Source of the DNA: Bacillota bacterium
GTDB lineage: Bacteria > Bacillota > Sulfobacillia > Sulfobacillales > Sulfobacillaceae
Assembly (NCBI GenBank): GCA_021784595.1
Contig: JAJYHT010000080.1
Coordinates: 1 to 64,000 of the forward strand
Length of the DNA stretch: 64,000 nucleotides
Direction: 5' to 3'
The position numbers and the translations under genes were made by a program. The first letter of the stretch is position 1. Every line of letters starts with the position of its first letter. This document shows positions 37,502 through 45,318 of the stretch, one piece after another. Below the pieces are notes generated by a model. The model was not told the origin of the DNA and searched no databases. It worked only from the letters and a program-made list of their open reading frames with translations.

Positions 37502-37611
37502 TTTGCTCGCGGGCAAAGCATCACATCAAAATTGTAGGTGTGTGGAAACGTTCCGTCCCTCTTTTAGGGAATCCATAAGGATAAAAAAATTCTTTTAGAG
37601 GAGATTTGGCG

Positions 37612-38892
37612 ATGAACGCCGATTTGCAAAGGCCTAAAGGGACACAAGATATACTGCCTCCAGAATCGTGGCGCTTTGACAAAATGCGCCGAATTGCTTT
37701 AGACACGGCCCGTCTATATGGATTCGAATTGTTGGAGACCCCGATTTTCGAACAAACGCAAGTTTTTATGCGGGTTGGAGAATCAACCGACATTGTACAG
37801 CACGAACGTTATTCGTTCATCGATGCTGGCGGAGTCGATCTGACCCTGCGGCCGGAGGGGACGGCGGCGGTGGCGCGAGCCTACGTCCAAAACGGCATGT
37901 ACAATTGGCCTAAACCCTTAAAGTTGATTTACTGGGGCCCGATGTTCCGCCGCGAGCGTCCGCAAGCGGACCGTTATCGACAGCATACGCAATTTGGGGC
38001 GGAATTGTATGGTTCCGAGGACCCTGGGGCGGATAGCGAAATCATTCTACTGGCCTGTCGGGTAGTGGAACAGGTTGGACTGACCAATCCCGATGTACGG
38101 ATCAATTCGATAGGGTGCGCGATCTGCCGTCCAAATTATCGTAAGGCGCTGGTGGACTACTATTCAGCACGCCGGGATGAATTGTGCCAGGATTGTCAAA
38201 ATCGGTTGGAAAAGAATCCTTTGCGCCTTTTGGACTGTAAAGTCGACGTGGCGATCCGGCAAACAGCGCCTGATTTGGCAGATTACTGGTGTGATGACTG
38301 CAAGTCCCACATTGAATCGGTGATGGCCCAGGTGAGTCAAGTCGGTCGACCGATTCGTCGGGATCCCTACTTGGTACGTGGTTTGGATTATTACACCCGC
38401 ACGGTATTCGAAGTAGGACACCCGAGCCAAGGGCCCAATACGGCATTGTTCGGCGGCGGTCGGTATGACGGGCTTAGCGCGTCGTTTGAGGGTCCGGGCG
38501 CACCAGCGGTGGGATTTGGAATGGGTATTGAGCGAATTTTGTCCGCTGTGGGGGACCAGTTCCCACCAGACGAAGCGCCGCTGATTTATGTGGCGCACTT
38601 GCCTGGCTTTATGGGGCAGGCACAGATAATGGCAGAGCAATTGCGCAATCAGCAGTTAGCGACCGAATCAGACTTATTGGACCGCAGTCTGAAGGCTCAA
38701 TTGCGGGAAGCGGGCAAAAAGGCGAGGCTGGCGCTTATTGTGGGCGGTCGGGAATGGGAGCAAAAAACGGTGCAGGTTAAGGATTTCGCCAATGGCCAGC
38801 AGCACATTGTAGAATTGGAAAATCTTCCTTTGTTTCTGAAGGACCGATTAAGGGACGAAAGCCAAGACACCAATGGAGGGAGTAATTTATGA
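37612..38892 (+). CDS. hisS: Histidyl-tRNA synthetase
   Basis: Class II synthetase. The start RPKGTQDILPPES is the family N-terminus. Motif 2 reads GPMFRRERPQADRYRQHTQF, LTLRPEGTAAVARAY contacts ATP, and VRGLDYYTRTVFEV is the histidine-A motif. The C-terminal anticodon-binding domain ends the protein. 426 residues is usual. ATG 37612 follows TAGAGGAGA at nine bases; TTG 37606 is too near. The stop overlaps aspS (ATGA), the common hisS-aspS pair. Confidence 0.96.
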   Translation: MNADLQRPKGTQDILPPESWRFDKMRRIALDTARLYGFELLETPIFEQTQVFMRVGESTDIVQHERYSFIDAGGVDLTLRPEGTAAVARAYVQNGMYNWPKPLKLIYWGPMFRRERPQADRYRQHTQFGAELYGSEDPGADSEIILLACRVVEQVGLTNPDVRINSIGCAICRPNYRKALVDYYSARRDELCQDCQNRLEKNPLRLLDCKVDVAIRQTAPDLADYWCDDCKSHIESVMAQVSQVGRPIRRDPYLVRGLDYYTRTVFEVGHPSQGPNTALFGGGRYDGLSASFEGPGAPAVGFGMGIERILSAVGDQFPPDEAPLIYVAHLPGFMGQAQIMAEQLRNQQLATESDLLDRSLKAQLREAGKKARLALIVGGREWEQKTVQVKDFANGQQHIVELENLPLFLKDRLRDESQDTNGGSNL

Positions 38893-40628
38893 GCTTTCGA
38901 ACGGAGTGGGCTAGCCAGGTGACAGCAACGCTCACGGGGACGATGGTCACTATAGCCGGATGGGTGCAGCGTCGCCGGGATCATGGCGGCTTAATATTTG
39001 TCGACGTGCGAGATCGAACCGGCATTATACAAGTGGTGGCAGACCCTAAGGGAGCGGCTTTTGCCACGTTGGACACGGTGCGCGCGGAATATGTGGTGAG
39101 TGTTACCGGAATGGTTCGCCGACGGCCTGATGGGATGGTGAATTTGGACATAGCGTCTGGAGAAGTGGAGATTGTCCCCAGTCAGGTGGTTATTTTATCG
39201 CAATCCAAGACACCGCCGTTTATGCCGCAAGAGGCCGAGACGGTCGATGAACTGGTGCGGCTAAAGTACCGTTATTTGGACCTTCGGCGCAGCAGTCTGC
39301 TGCACAATTTTGAGCTGCGTGACCGCGTTTTGTATTCCCTGCGAAACTTCTTTCACGAGCACGGATTCTTAGACGTGGAAACCCCGGCCCTGGCTCGTTC
39401 TACGCCAGAAGGGGCCCGTGACTTTCTGGTGCCCAGTCGGGTCCAACCGGGAACTTTCTATGCTTTGCCACAAAGTCCCCAGATTTTTAAGCAGTTGCTG
39501 ATGGTGGCTGGTTTTGAACGTTATTATCAAATTGCCAAGGTGTTCCGGGACGAAGATCTGCGGGCGGACCGACAACCAGAATTCACTCAAATTGACGTAG
39601 AAATGTCCTTTATGGATCGCGAAGAAATTCTCTCTCTTATGGAAGAGATGGTTAAGCGTATTTTTAAGGATGCATTAGGCGTTGCGTTGCAGACATTTCC
39701 GCGCTTATCGTGGGAAGAGGCCTTGCACCAATATGGTTCAGACAAGCCCGACTTGCGGGCGGGAGAGCCCTTGGTGGATCTGACATCGCAAGCGCGCAGC
39801 GTATCATGGGAAATCCTGGCCAGTGCTCCGCACGTGGTGGGTGTGATTTGTCGGCAATATCGGCCGTCGCGTAAGATGCTTGAGCAATGGACAGAATTTG
39901 CGCGGGAGCGTGGGGCTTCGGGCTTAATATGGATTATGAAATCCGAAGATGGGATCAAGTCGTCGGCGGCTAAGTGGTTGGACGGAGAGGAACTCTTGGC
40001 ATTGGCAACCAATGCCCGTCTTCAGCCTGGAGACACGTTATTGGTGGTGGCAGGGCCCAAACCTCTAGCCTATGTGGTTGCGGGGCAAATCCGGCTGGAA
40101 TTTGCGCGGCAGGAAAATCGGTTAGAGCCGGGATGGCGGTTTTTATGGGTGACCGAATTTCCGTTATTCGAATGGTCGGAGGAGGAAGAGCGCTTGGTGT
40201 CAGCTCATCATCCGTTCACCATGCCGGTCGCCCAAGACTTTGAACTCTTGGAAAGCAATCCGGCCGCCGTGCGCTCCGAAGCATACGATGTAGTGTTGAA
40301 TGGCATTGAACTAGCTTCAGGCAGTTTACGGATATATCGCCCAGATCTGCAAGAACGCATATTTTCGGTATTGGGACTCACTCAGGATGAAATTTCTGAG
40401 AAATTCGGATTTTTGATTCAAGCTTTTCAGTATGGAGCTCCACCACATGGGGGCATCGCTTTTGGCTTGGATCGGATTGTGATGCTGATGGCTGGCGCTA
40501 AATCGCTGAGGGAAGTGATCGCATTTCCCAAGACTGCTCGAGGTACCGATCCGTTAATGGATGCCCCGTCACCTGTCGATGTACGGCAGCTGGACGAGTT
40601 GGGAATTCAACTCAAGCCCAAAACTTAA
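38889..40628 (+). CDS. aspS: Aspartyl-tRNA synthetase, bacterial type
   Basis: Class IIb synthetase with an N-terminal OB-fold (VTIAGWVQRRRDHGGLIFVD), catalytic motif 2 (FRDEDLRADRQPEFTQID) and the bacterial GAD insertion (about residues 300-410). Motif 3 is in GGIAFGLDRIVMLMAG. 579 residues is normal. Whether it also charges tRNA-Asn cannot be told from sequence. Translation is coupled to hisS. A terminator follows within five bases. Confidence 0.96.
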   Translation: MSFRTEWASQVTATLTGTMVTIAGWVQRRRDHGGLIFVDVRDRTGIIQVVADPKGAAFATLDTVRAEYVVSVTGMVRRRPDGMVNLDIASGEVEIVPSQVVILSQSKTPPFMPQEAETVDELVRLKYRYLDLRRSSLLHNFELRDRVLYSLRNFFHEHGFLDVETPALARSTPEGARDFLVPSRVQPGTFYALPQSPQIFKQLLMVAGFERYYQIAKVFRDEDLRADRQPEFTQIDVEMSFMDREEILSLMEEMVKRIFKDALGVALQTFPRLSWEEALHQYGSDKPDLRAGEPLVDLTSQARSVSWEILASAPHVVGVICRQYRPSRKMLEQWTEFARERGASGLIWIMKSEDGIKSSAAKWLDGEELLALATNARLQPGDTLLVVAGPKPLAYVVAGQIRLEFARQENRLEPGWRFLWVTEFPLFEWSEEEERLVSAHHPFTMPVAQDFELLESNPAAVRSEAYDVVLNGIELASGSLRIYRPDLQERIFSVLGLTQDEISEKFGFLIQAFQYGAPPHGGIAFGLDRIVMLMAGAKSLREVIAFPKTARGTDPLMDAPSPVDVRQLDELGIQLKPKT

Positions 40629-40632
40629 AGAC

Positions 40633-40680
40633 TGGACGAGGCAGTCTGCGATGGTTGGGACAGCCTCGTCCAATTCTTCT
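40633..40680. terminator. Terminator between aspS and the convergent holin-family gene
   Basis: TGGACGAGGC (40633-40642) and GCCTCGTCCA (40663-40672) form a perfect 10-bp stem with a 20-base loop, followed on the plus strand by ATTCTTCT. It may serve both convergent genes. Confidence 0.65.
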
Positions 40681-41012
40681 CAACGAACGGCAGTGGGAAT
40701 GAAAAGGTCCACCAATCCGATGATAAAGGCAGCAATTAAAGCGCCTAGAATAGTGACGTGCATGCCGGGAACCACAATTTGTGTAAGATAAATGACCAAC
40801 GCAGACACTAAGAAACCGACCAAACCCCGTCCATATGGTGAGACCGATTTGCCGAACATCGCTTCGACCACATAGCCGACTAAAGCGATGACCAACGCGG
40901 CCAAAAGCGCAGACCAAAAACCCAAATGGGAAAAGCCCGGGACGATATATCCCAACAGCATCAGGACCAAGGCTGCAACAATAAAGCGAACAATGGCACC
41001 CACCCAATTCAA
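40680..41012 (-). CDS. Phage holin family 4-like membrane protein
   Basis: A 110-residue protein with four hydrophobic segments (FIVAALVLMLLGYIVPGF, WSALLAALVIALVGYVVEAM, LVGFLVSALVIYLTQIVVPG, ILGALIAAFIIGLVDLFI). This is the layout of the YvlD/phage_holin_4 family of chromosomal membrane proteins, whose function is unclear despite the name. TTG 41012 is preferred as start: AAAGGAGG lies eight bases upstream. A GTG at 41021 overlaps that site. Nothing phage-like surrounds it. Confidence 0.8.
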   Translation of the reverse strand: MNWVGAIVRFIVAALVLMLLGYIVPGFSHLGFWSALLAALVIALVGYVVEAMFGKSVSPYGRGLVGFLVSALVIYLTQIVVPGMHVTILGALIAAFIIGLVDLFIPTAVR

Positions 41013-41157
41013 TAGGCTCACCTCCTTTGACAGACAGTGCTATTGTGGGAGAATTCGCCGTGCAATATTCGTCGTAGATTATGATATTTTGAGCGAATCA
41101 GCGAAGACTATACCGTAGGAGCTAAGGCTCCGATAATCATCGAGGGAGGGATTCGCT

Positions 41158-41409
41158 TTGGCTAAAGGTGTACCTCAATCCTTTCAGGATCTGAAATCCC
41201 GAGTCAAGCAACGACTGCAAAATGGCGATTCAAACGTCAAACAGGATGTGATTGACATGGGCAATGCCATGCAGCAATCCGGGGTTGAAGCCAAGTCGCC
41301 CCAGGACCGCTTAGCCAAGAAAGTCTGGCAGTCCAGCGGCCCGAAACAAAAGGAGATGCTGGCGAATATGGTCTCTGACATGGCCAAAGACGACGAGGAC
41401 CTCTCGTAG
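41158..41409 (+). CDS. Small DUF3243-like protein
   Basis: An 83-residue, soluble, highly charged helical protein. The C-terminal half (DRLAKKVWQSSGPKQKEMLA and NMVSDMAKDDEDLS) resembles DUF3243 (Bacillus YmfJ-like) proteins, which have no assigned role. The N-terminal half (FQDLKSRVKQRLQNGDSNV) fits more loosely. TTG 41158 follows GAGGGAGGG at seven bases. It stands alone upstream of the 6S RNA candidate. Confidence 0.65.
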   Translation: MAKGVPQSFQDLKSRVKQRLQNGDSNVKQDVIDMGNAMQQSGVEAKSPQDRLAKKVWQSSGPKQKEMLANMVSDMAKDDEDLS

Positions 41410-41457
41410 ACTATCGCCCACCAGAGCCATAATTGGGTCTGGTGGGCTTCTTTCCCA

Positions 41458-41486
41458 TTGCGGGCGTTTAATGCAGGATCTATAAT
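41458..41486 (+). promoter_or_regulatory. Sigma-A promoter of the 6S RNA candidate
   Basis: TTGCGG (41458-41463) and consensus TATAAT (41481-41486) are separated by 17 bases, and no open frame follows. The transcript would start near 41493. Confidence 0.75.
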
Positions 41487-41492
41487 AAAGGC

Positions 41493-41687
41493 AATCACCC
41501 TGCGGTGTGCGTGTTATCGCTCGATATGTTTTGAGCCAACACCAAAACATAGGGAGCCTGATCCTTAGTCTCGTGGCCGTCCTGCCCCCACTTCGGTGAA
41601 GGGGACTGCGAAAGCGAGCGGGAGGCACCCACCTGCTTTCGAGCAGGTTCAAAACGTCGAATCTTCACGGCACAGGCGGGGATTGCT
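41493..41687 (+). ncRNA. ssrS: 6S RNA candidate
   Basis: 6S RNA binds sigma-A RNA polymerase by mimicking an open promoter. This gene-free stretch folds as a rod. The end stem is CCCTGC with GCGGGG, continued by GTGC-GTG with CAC-GGCAC. Then GTTTTGAGCC pairs with GGTTCAAAAC over ten pairs. A large central bubble has a small hairpin on its 3' strand (CCTGCT-TTCG-AGCAGG). The 5' part CCCTGCGGTGTGCG resembles Bacillus 6S RNA starts. Promoter, length of about 195 nt and terminator fit. Placement between aspS and rarA matches the B. subtilis 6S-1 locus, as I recall it. No covariance search was run. Confidence 0.75.
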
Positions 41688-41688
41688 A

Positions 41689-41722
41689 AAAGAGAAGGCA
41701 CTCGTGTCTTCTCTTTAGTGTT
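41689..41722 (+). terminator. Terminator of the 6S RNA candidate
   Basis: AAAGAGAAG (41689-41697) pairs perfectly with CTTCTCTTT (41708-41716), followed by AGTGTTGTT. The T-run is weak. Confidence 0.6.
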
Positions 41723-41763
41723 GTTCCCTGGTAAGATCGGGGAGGAAATGGGAGGGATGACGT

Positions 41764-42084
41764 GTGTCTAATAACGTGGTAGTAGCAAATCAAGATAACT
41801 TTGCTACGTTGATAAACTCAGCTCAAAACCCAGTAATCGTAGATTTCTGGGCATCTTGGTGCGTGCCTTGCCGCATGATTAGTCCCATTTTGGAAGAAGT
41901 AGCCAACGAGCGGGTCGGCGCTGTGACCATAGCCAAGCTTAATGTGGACGAAAACCCGAATTTGGCGGCAGAATATGGGGTCATGAGTATTCCGACTTTG
42001 ATCAGATTTCAAAACGGCCAGGAAACGAGCCGTGTTGTCGGGGCCTTGCCCAAGGCGCAACTTCTCAAGCGGTTGGGTTTGTAG
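41764..42084 (+). CDS. trxA: Thioredoxin with CVPC active site
   Basis: A 106-residue single-domain thioredoxin: [20 protein letters not shown] carries the redox pair, and [13 protein letters not shown] supplies the cis-Pro. The dipeptide between the cysteines is Val-Pro rather than the usual Gly-Pro, which would be expected to alter the redox potential. GTG 41764 follows GGGAGGGATGACGT. Threonine aldolase and rarA follow closely, so the three probably form one operon. Confidence 0.93.
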   Translation: MSNNVVVANQDNFATLINSAQNPVIVDFWASWCVPCRMISPILEEVANERVGAVTIAKLNVDENPNLAAEYGVMSIPTLIRFQNGQETSRVVGALPKAQLLKRLGL

Positions 42085-42086
42085 CG

Positions 42087-43115
42087 ATGATGGCAGATCT
42101 CCGATCGGATACAGTAACCAAGCCAACAATATCTATGCGTGAAGCCATGATGCAAGCTCCAGTCGGCGATGACGTATATGGGGAGGACCCAACCGTCAAT
42201 CGATTGGAAGCCATGGCGGCCGAAATGCTGGGCAAAGAAGCTGGCCTCTTTGTGCCTAGTGGCACGATGGCCAATCAAGTCGCAATTCTGGCTCACACGG
42301 AGCGCGGGGATGAAGTGTTCATCCATCGTGACAGCCATGCCTATTATTATGAAGGTGGCGCGGCAGCCATGTGGAGTGGCATAACTTGGAATTTGTTGGA
42401 CGGCATTGAAGGGACTCCCTCTCCAGAAGTCTTGCGCCAAGCCATACGTCCTCAAAATATCCATCACCCCCACCCCAAACTGCTTAGCTTGGAAAATACA
42501 CACAATCGAGCTGGTGGCGCAGCGATTGATTTGCAAAGATTGGATCCTGTGATTTCCCAAGCTCGGTCTGAAGGCTTATCTGTTCATTTGGACGGAGCTC
42601 GTTTATTTAATGCGGCGGTGGCTCTGGGGGTGACGGCAGATCAATTGGCCGATTCCTTTGATTCGGTGTCGGTTTGCCTATCAAAAGGCCTCGGTGCCCC
42701 AGTGGGATCACTGTTATTAGGAACTCATCCTTTCATTGATCGAGCTCGAATATTTCGCAAGTGGCTGGGTGGAGGAATGCGGCAAGCCGGTATTTTGGCG
42801 GCGGCGGCAATTTACGCCTTGACACATCACATTGACAGATTAGCCGATGACCACGCCCGGGCCAACCATCTGGCTCGTTCCCTGAGGGAGATGGGGTTCG
42901 CCGTGTCGCAGCCTTCGAATCCTACCAACATGGTGATGGTTGACTTGCCGATTGCGGCCGACCAGGCGATTTCGCAATTGAAAGCTGATCAGGTTTTAGT
43001 GGGGGCGATGGGGCCACAAAGACTGCGATTGGTGACTCATTTGGATGTGGATGATGACAACATAGAAACTGCTCTCTACGGATTTGGCAGACTGGCGCAA
43101 ACGCTCTATGCCTAA
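42087..43115 (+). CDS. ltaE: Low-specificity L-threonine aldolase
   Basis: PLP enzyme cleaving threonine to glycine and acetaldehyde. It starts with [11 protein letters not shown] and has the family motifs [27 protein letters not shown], and [12 protein letters not shown] (the Asp contacts PLP). The PLP lysine is in [14 protein letters not shown]. 342 residues is typical. Two adjacent ATG codons occur at the start, and no clear ribosome binding site is present, so coupling to thioredoxin is likely. It overlaps rarA by eight bases. Confidence 0.94.
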   Translation: MMADLRSDTVTKPTISMREAMMQAPVGDDVYGEDPTVNRLEAMAAEMLGKEAGLFVPSGTMANQVAILAHTERGDEVFIHRDSHAYYYEGGAAAMWSGITWNLLDGIEGTPSPEVLRQAIRPQNIHHPHPKLLSLENTHNRAGGAAIDLQRLDPVISQARSEGLSVHLDGARLFNAAVALGVTADQLADSFDSVSVCLSKGLGAPVGSLLLGTHPFIDRARIFRKWLGGGMRQAGILAAAAIYALTHHIDRLADDHARANHLARSLREMGFAVSQPSNPTNMVMVDLPIAADQAISQLKADQVLVGAMGPQRLRLVTHLDVDDDNIETALYGFGRLAQTLYA

Positions 43116-44427
43116 AGGAAGCCGAGAAGACCTTTTCTCGCAAGCTGGAGACCGTGATCGCGAGCAGTCTGCGCCCTTGCCTTGGCGCCTCAGACCGCTC
43201 CGGATTGAAGAGTTGGCCGGCCAAGAGCACTTGACCGGTCCTAAGGGCGTGTTGCGGAATTTGTTGGAGCACCGACTGCGGTCAGCTATTTTTTACGGGC
43301 CTGCGGGTACCGGGAAGACCACGGGTGCGAGAATCTTAGCCGGCGCGAGCGGGATGCGTTTTGTTTCTCTGTCGGCCATTGATTCTGGCGCGGCTGATAT
43401 TCGCAAGGCTGCGGAGGAATCCCGGCAACTGTGGAACGCGGATGGGCGAGGCACTGTATTATTTGTAGACGAAATCCATCGTTTCAACAAAGGGCAGCAA
43501 GATGTGCTGTTGCCGTACGTTGAAGACGGCACGGTCATTTTAGTGGGCGCCACCACTGAAAATCCTTGGGCGGCGCTAAATAGTGCTTTGGTGTCTCGCT
43601 GTTTGCTCGTGCAATTCAAAGCATTGTCAGAAGAAAGCATTGTTGCCATTTTGGATCGAGCCTGGCAACGTCGTCACGAATGGTGGCATCAAGGCTCCCT
43701 GGCTCCTGAAGTCTTAGAGCAGATTGCGGCCCGGGCTGGCGGTGATGGTCGCCTGGCGTTAACCCTGCTGGAGCGGGTCGCCTGGGTTGCTGATGCTGAT
43801 GGCGCAAATGAGATTGAGGTTGCCCATTTGGACCGGGTATGGCAGGATTCCGCCCACTATCACGACACTACCGGCGATCGGCATTATGATATTGTTTCTG
43901 CCATGATTAAAAGCATCCGCGGGTCCGATCCCGATGCCGCGCTGTATTGGATGGGCCGTTTATTGGCAGGGGGGGACGATCCGCGATACATTGTGCGGCG
44001 AGTGCTGGTGCATGCGGCGGAAGATATCGGTCTGGCGGACCCCCAGGCATTGGTAGTAGCTGCGGCGGCGTGGACGGCACTTAATGCGGTAGGGTTGCCT
44101 GAGGCTCGAATTCCCATTGCTGAAGCCGTGATTTACCTAGCTGCTGCGCCTAAATCCAATGCGGTGGTGGCAGCCTTAGGGCGGCTTGATGCTATTTTAA
44201 AGCGGTGGCCGACCTTGGAGGTTCCGGATCACCTGCGGGACCGCCATTTCCGGCCCGACATCACAGATCCCTATCGTTATCCACACGACGTGCCCGGACA
44301 TTTTTTGGCTCAACGGTATCGGCCGCCGGAACTCGATGCGATGGTGCTATATGAACCGTCGGACCAAGGAATAGAGAAGCAGGTGAAAGATCGCTTGCGG
44401 CAATGGTGGCATCCAGGCAAATCCTGA
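43108..44427 (+). CDS. rarA: Replication-associated AAA ATPase RarA (MgsA)
   Basis: RarA acts at stalled replication forks. The N-terminal REDLFSQAG and LRPLRIEELAGQEHLTGPKG are typical. The Walker A is FYGPAGTGKTTGARILAG, Walker B FVDEIHRFNKGQQDVLLPYV, sensor 1 GATTENP, and the C-terminal tetramerisation region includes DPDAALYWMGRLLAGGDDP and AEDIGLADPQAL. 439 residues is normal. ATG 43108 overlaps ltaE by eight bases; TTG 43084 is an alternative. Confidence 0.95.
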   Translation: MPKGSREDLFSQAGDRDREQSAPLPWRLRPLRIEELAGQEHLTGPKGVLRNLLEHRLRSAIFYGPAGTGKTTGARILAGASGMRFVSLSAIDSGAADIRKAAEESRQLWNADGRGTVLFVDEIHRFNKGQQDVLLPYVEDGTVILVGATTENPWAALNSALVSRCLLVQFKALSEESIVAILDRAWQRRHEWWHQGSLAPEVLEQIAARAGGDGRLALTLLERVAWVADADGANEIEVAHLDRVWQDSAHYHDTTGDRHYDIVSAMIKSIRGSDPDAALYWMGRLLAGGDDPRYIVRRVLVHAAEDIGLADPQALVVAAAAWTALNAVGLPEARIPIAEAVIYLAAAPKSNAVVAALGRLDAILKRWPTLEVPDHLRDRHFRPDITDPYRYPHDVPGHFLAQRYRPPELDAMVLYEPSDQGIEKQVKDRLRQWWHPGKS

Positions 44428-44484
44428 ATCATTTCTGAATTTTTAGTTTAGACTGAGAGTGGGTTCATCAAGTGATGGCTGCGT

Positions 44485-44490
44485 TATACT
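44485..44490 (+). promoter_or_regulatory. Candidate -10 box of the sdh operon
   Basis: TATACT (5/6) lies 62 bases before the sdhC-like start. No good -35 is visible at the right spacing, so this is tentative. Confidence 0.35.
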
Positions 44491-44552
44491 GACGATGTGC
44501 GGTATCGCGCGACACGCTTTGTCGCGATCAATGCCTCAAGAGGGGGATTGCA

Positions 44553-45317
44553 ATGGCGCAACCAGTGCAAGCCGCGGTCGAAGGACGAAAACAGGCTGAG
44601 AAACATTTGCCCTATTGGGTAGAGCCGGCGTTTACGATAGTGGCTTTAGGCGGATTTGTGATTTATGCAATATGGGAAGTTCTAGCGCACAATAATGGTA
44701 CGTATCACAATTATGTGTCGCCGTTTTTCTCCCCGGGAGTGGCCGGGTGGTTTGGGATCCACGTTTTGACAGCGCTCTACGTTGTATGGGTGCCTTTTAT
44801 CTTTCGATTTTCCTGCTACTATTACCGCAAGGAATATTTTCGCGGATTTTTCTTTCATCCCGCTGGGTGCGCGGTATCGGAGCCAGCTTCTCACAAAAAC
44901 AAGCGATACACCGGAGAGCGCCGCTTTCCGTTTAATCTGAACAATCTTCATCGGTACGCCTGGTATCTTGCCGTGATCGTGTTGATTTTCCTCTGGAAGG
45001 ACACGGTACAAGCCTTTATTTTCAAAAATGGTTTTGGTGTAGGCCTCGGGTCGATTATTCTGTTGATAAATGCGGTATTGCTGACCGGCTATACGTTTTC
45101 TTGCCACGCTTTTAGGAATATGATCGGCGGTCGCAAAGACTGTTTTTCGTGTGCCAACGGCAAACCGTCAACAGGATATAAATGGTGGCGCCGAGTGTCG
45201 GTTTGGAATCAATTTCACGGGGCGTGGGCGTGGGCTTCGCTTTTTTCGGTGTGGGCCGCCGACTTGTATATTCGCCTGCTGATTAGTGGCGTATTCAGCG
45301 ATCCGAGGTTGTTCTAA
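44553..45317 (+). CDS. sdhC: Succinate dehydrogenase membrane anchor, cytochrome b type
   Basis: A 254-residue membrane subunit with five to six hydrophobic spans. Candidate haem or quinone histidines occur in WFGIHVLTALYV, NLHRYAWYLAVI and NQFHGAWAWASLF. The sequence is not of the B. subtilis SdhC type but resembles the single large anchor subunit of actinobacterial Sdh1-like complexes, for example Mycobacterium Rv0249c. A central Cys pair occurs in RKDCFSCANGK. It feeds electrons to the quinone pool. ATG 44553 follows AGAGGGGGATTGCA. sdhA starts two bases after the stop. Confidence 0.8.
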   Translation: MAQPVQAAVEGRKQAEKHLPYWVEPAFTIVALGGFVIYAIWEVLAHNNGTYHNYVSPFFSPGVAGWFGIHVLTALYVVWVPFIFRFSCYYYRKEYFRGFFFHPAGCAVSEPASHKNKRYTGERRFPFNLNNLHRYAWYLAVIVLIFLWKDTVQAFIFKNGFGVGLGSIILLINAVLLTGYTFSCHAFRNMIGGRKDCFSCANGKPSTGYKWWRRVSVWNQFHGAWAWASLFSVWAADLYIRLLISGVFSDPRLF

Positions 45318-45318
45318 T

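Noticed and set aside
37502-37611. T-box leader upstream of hisS
   Set aside because: Only about 110 bases are available, and no T-box bulge sequence or specifier stem is visible.
40680-41012. Prophage inferred from the holin-family name
   Set aside because: No other phage gene is nearby, and this family is common as chromosomal membrane proteins.
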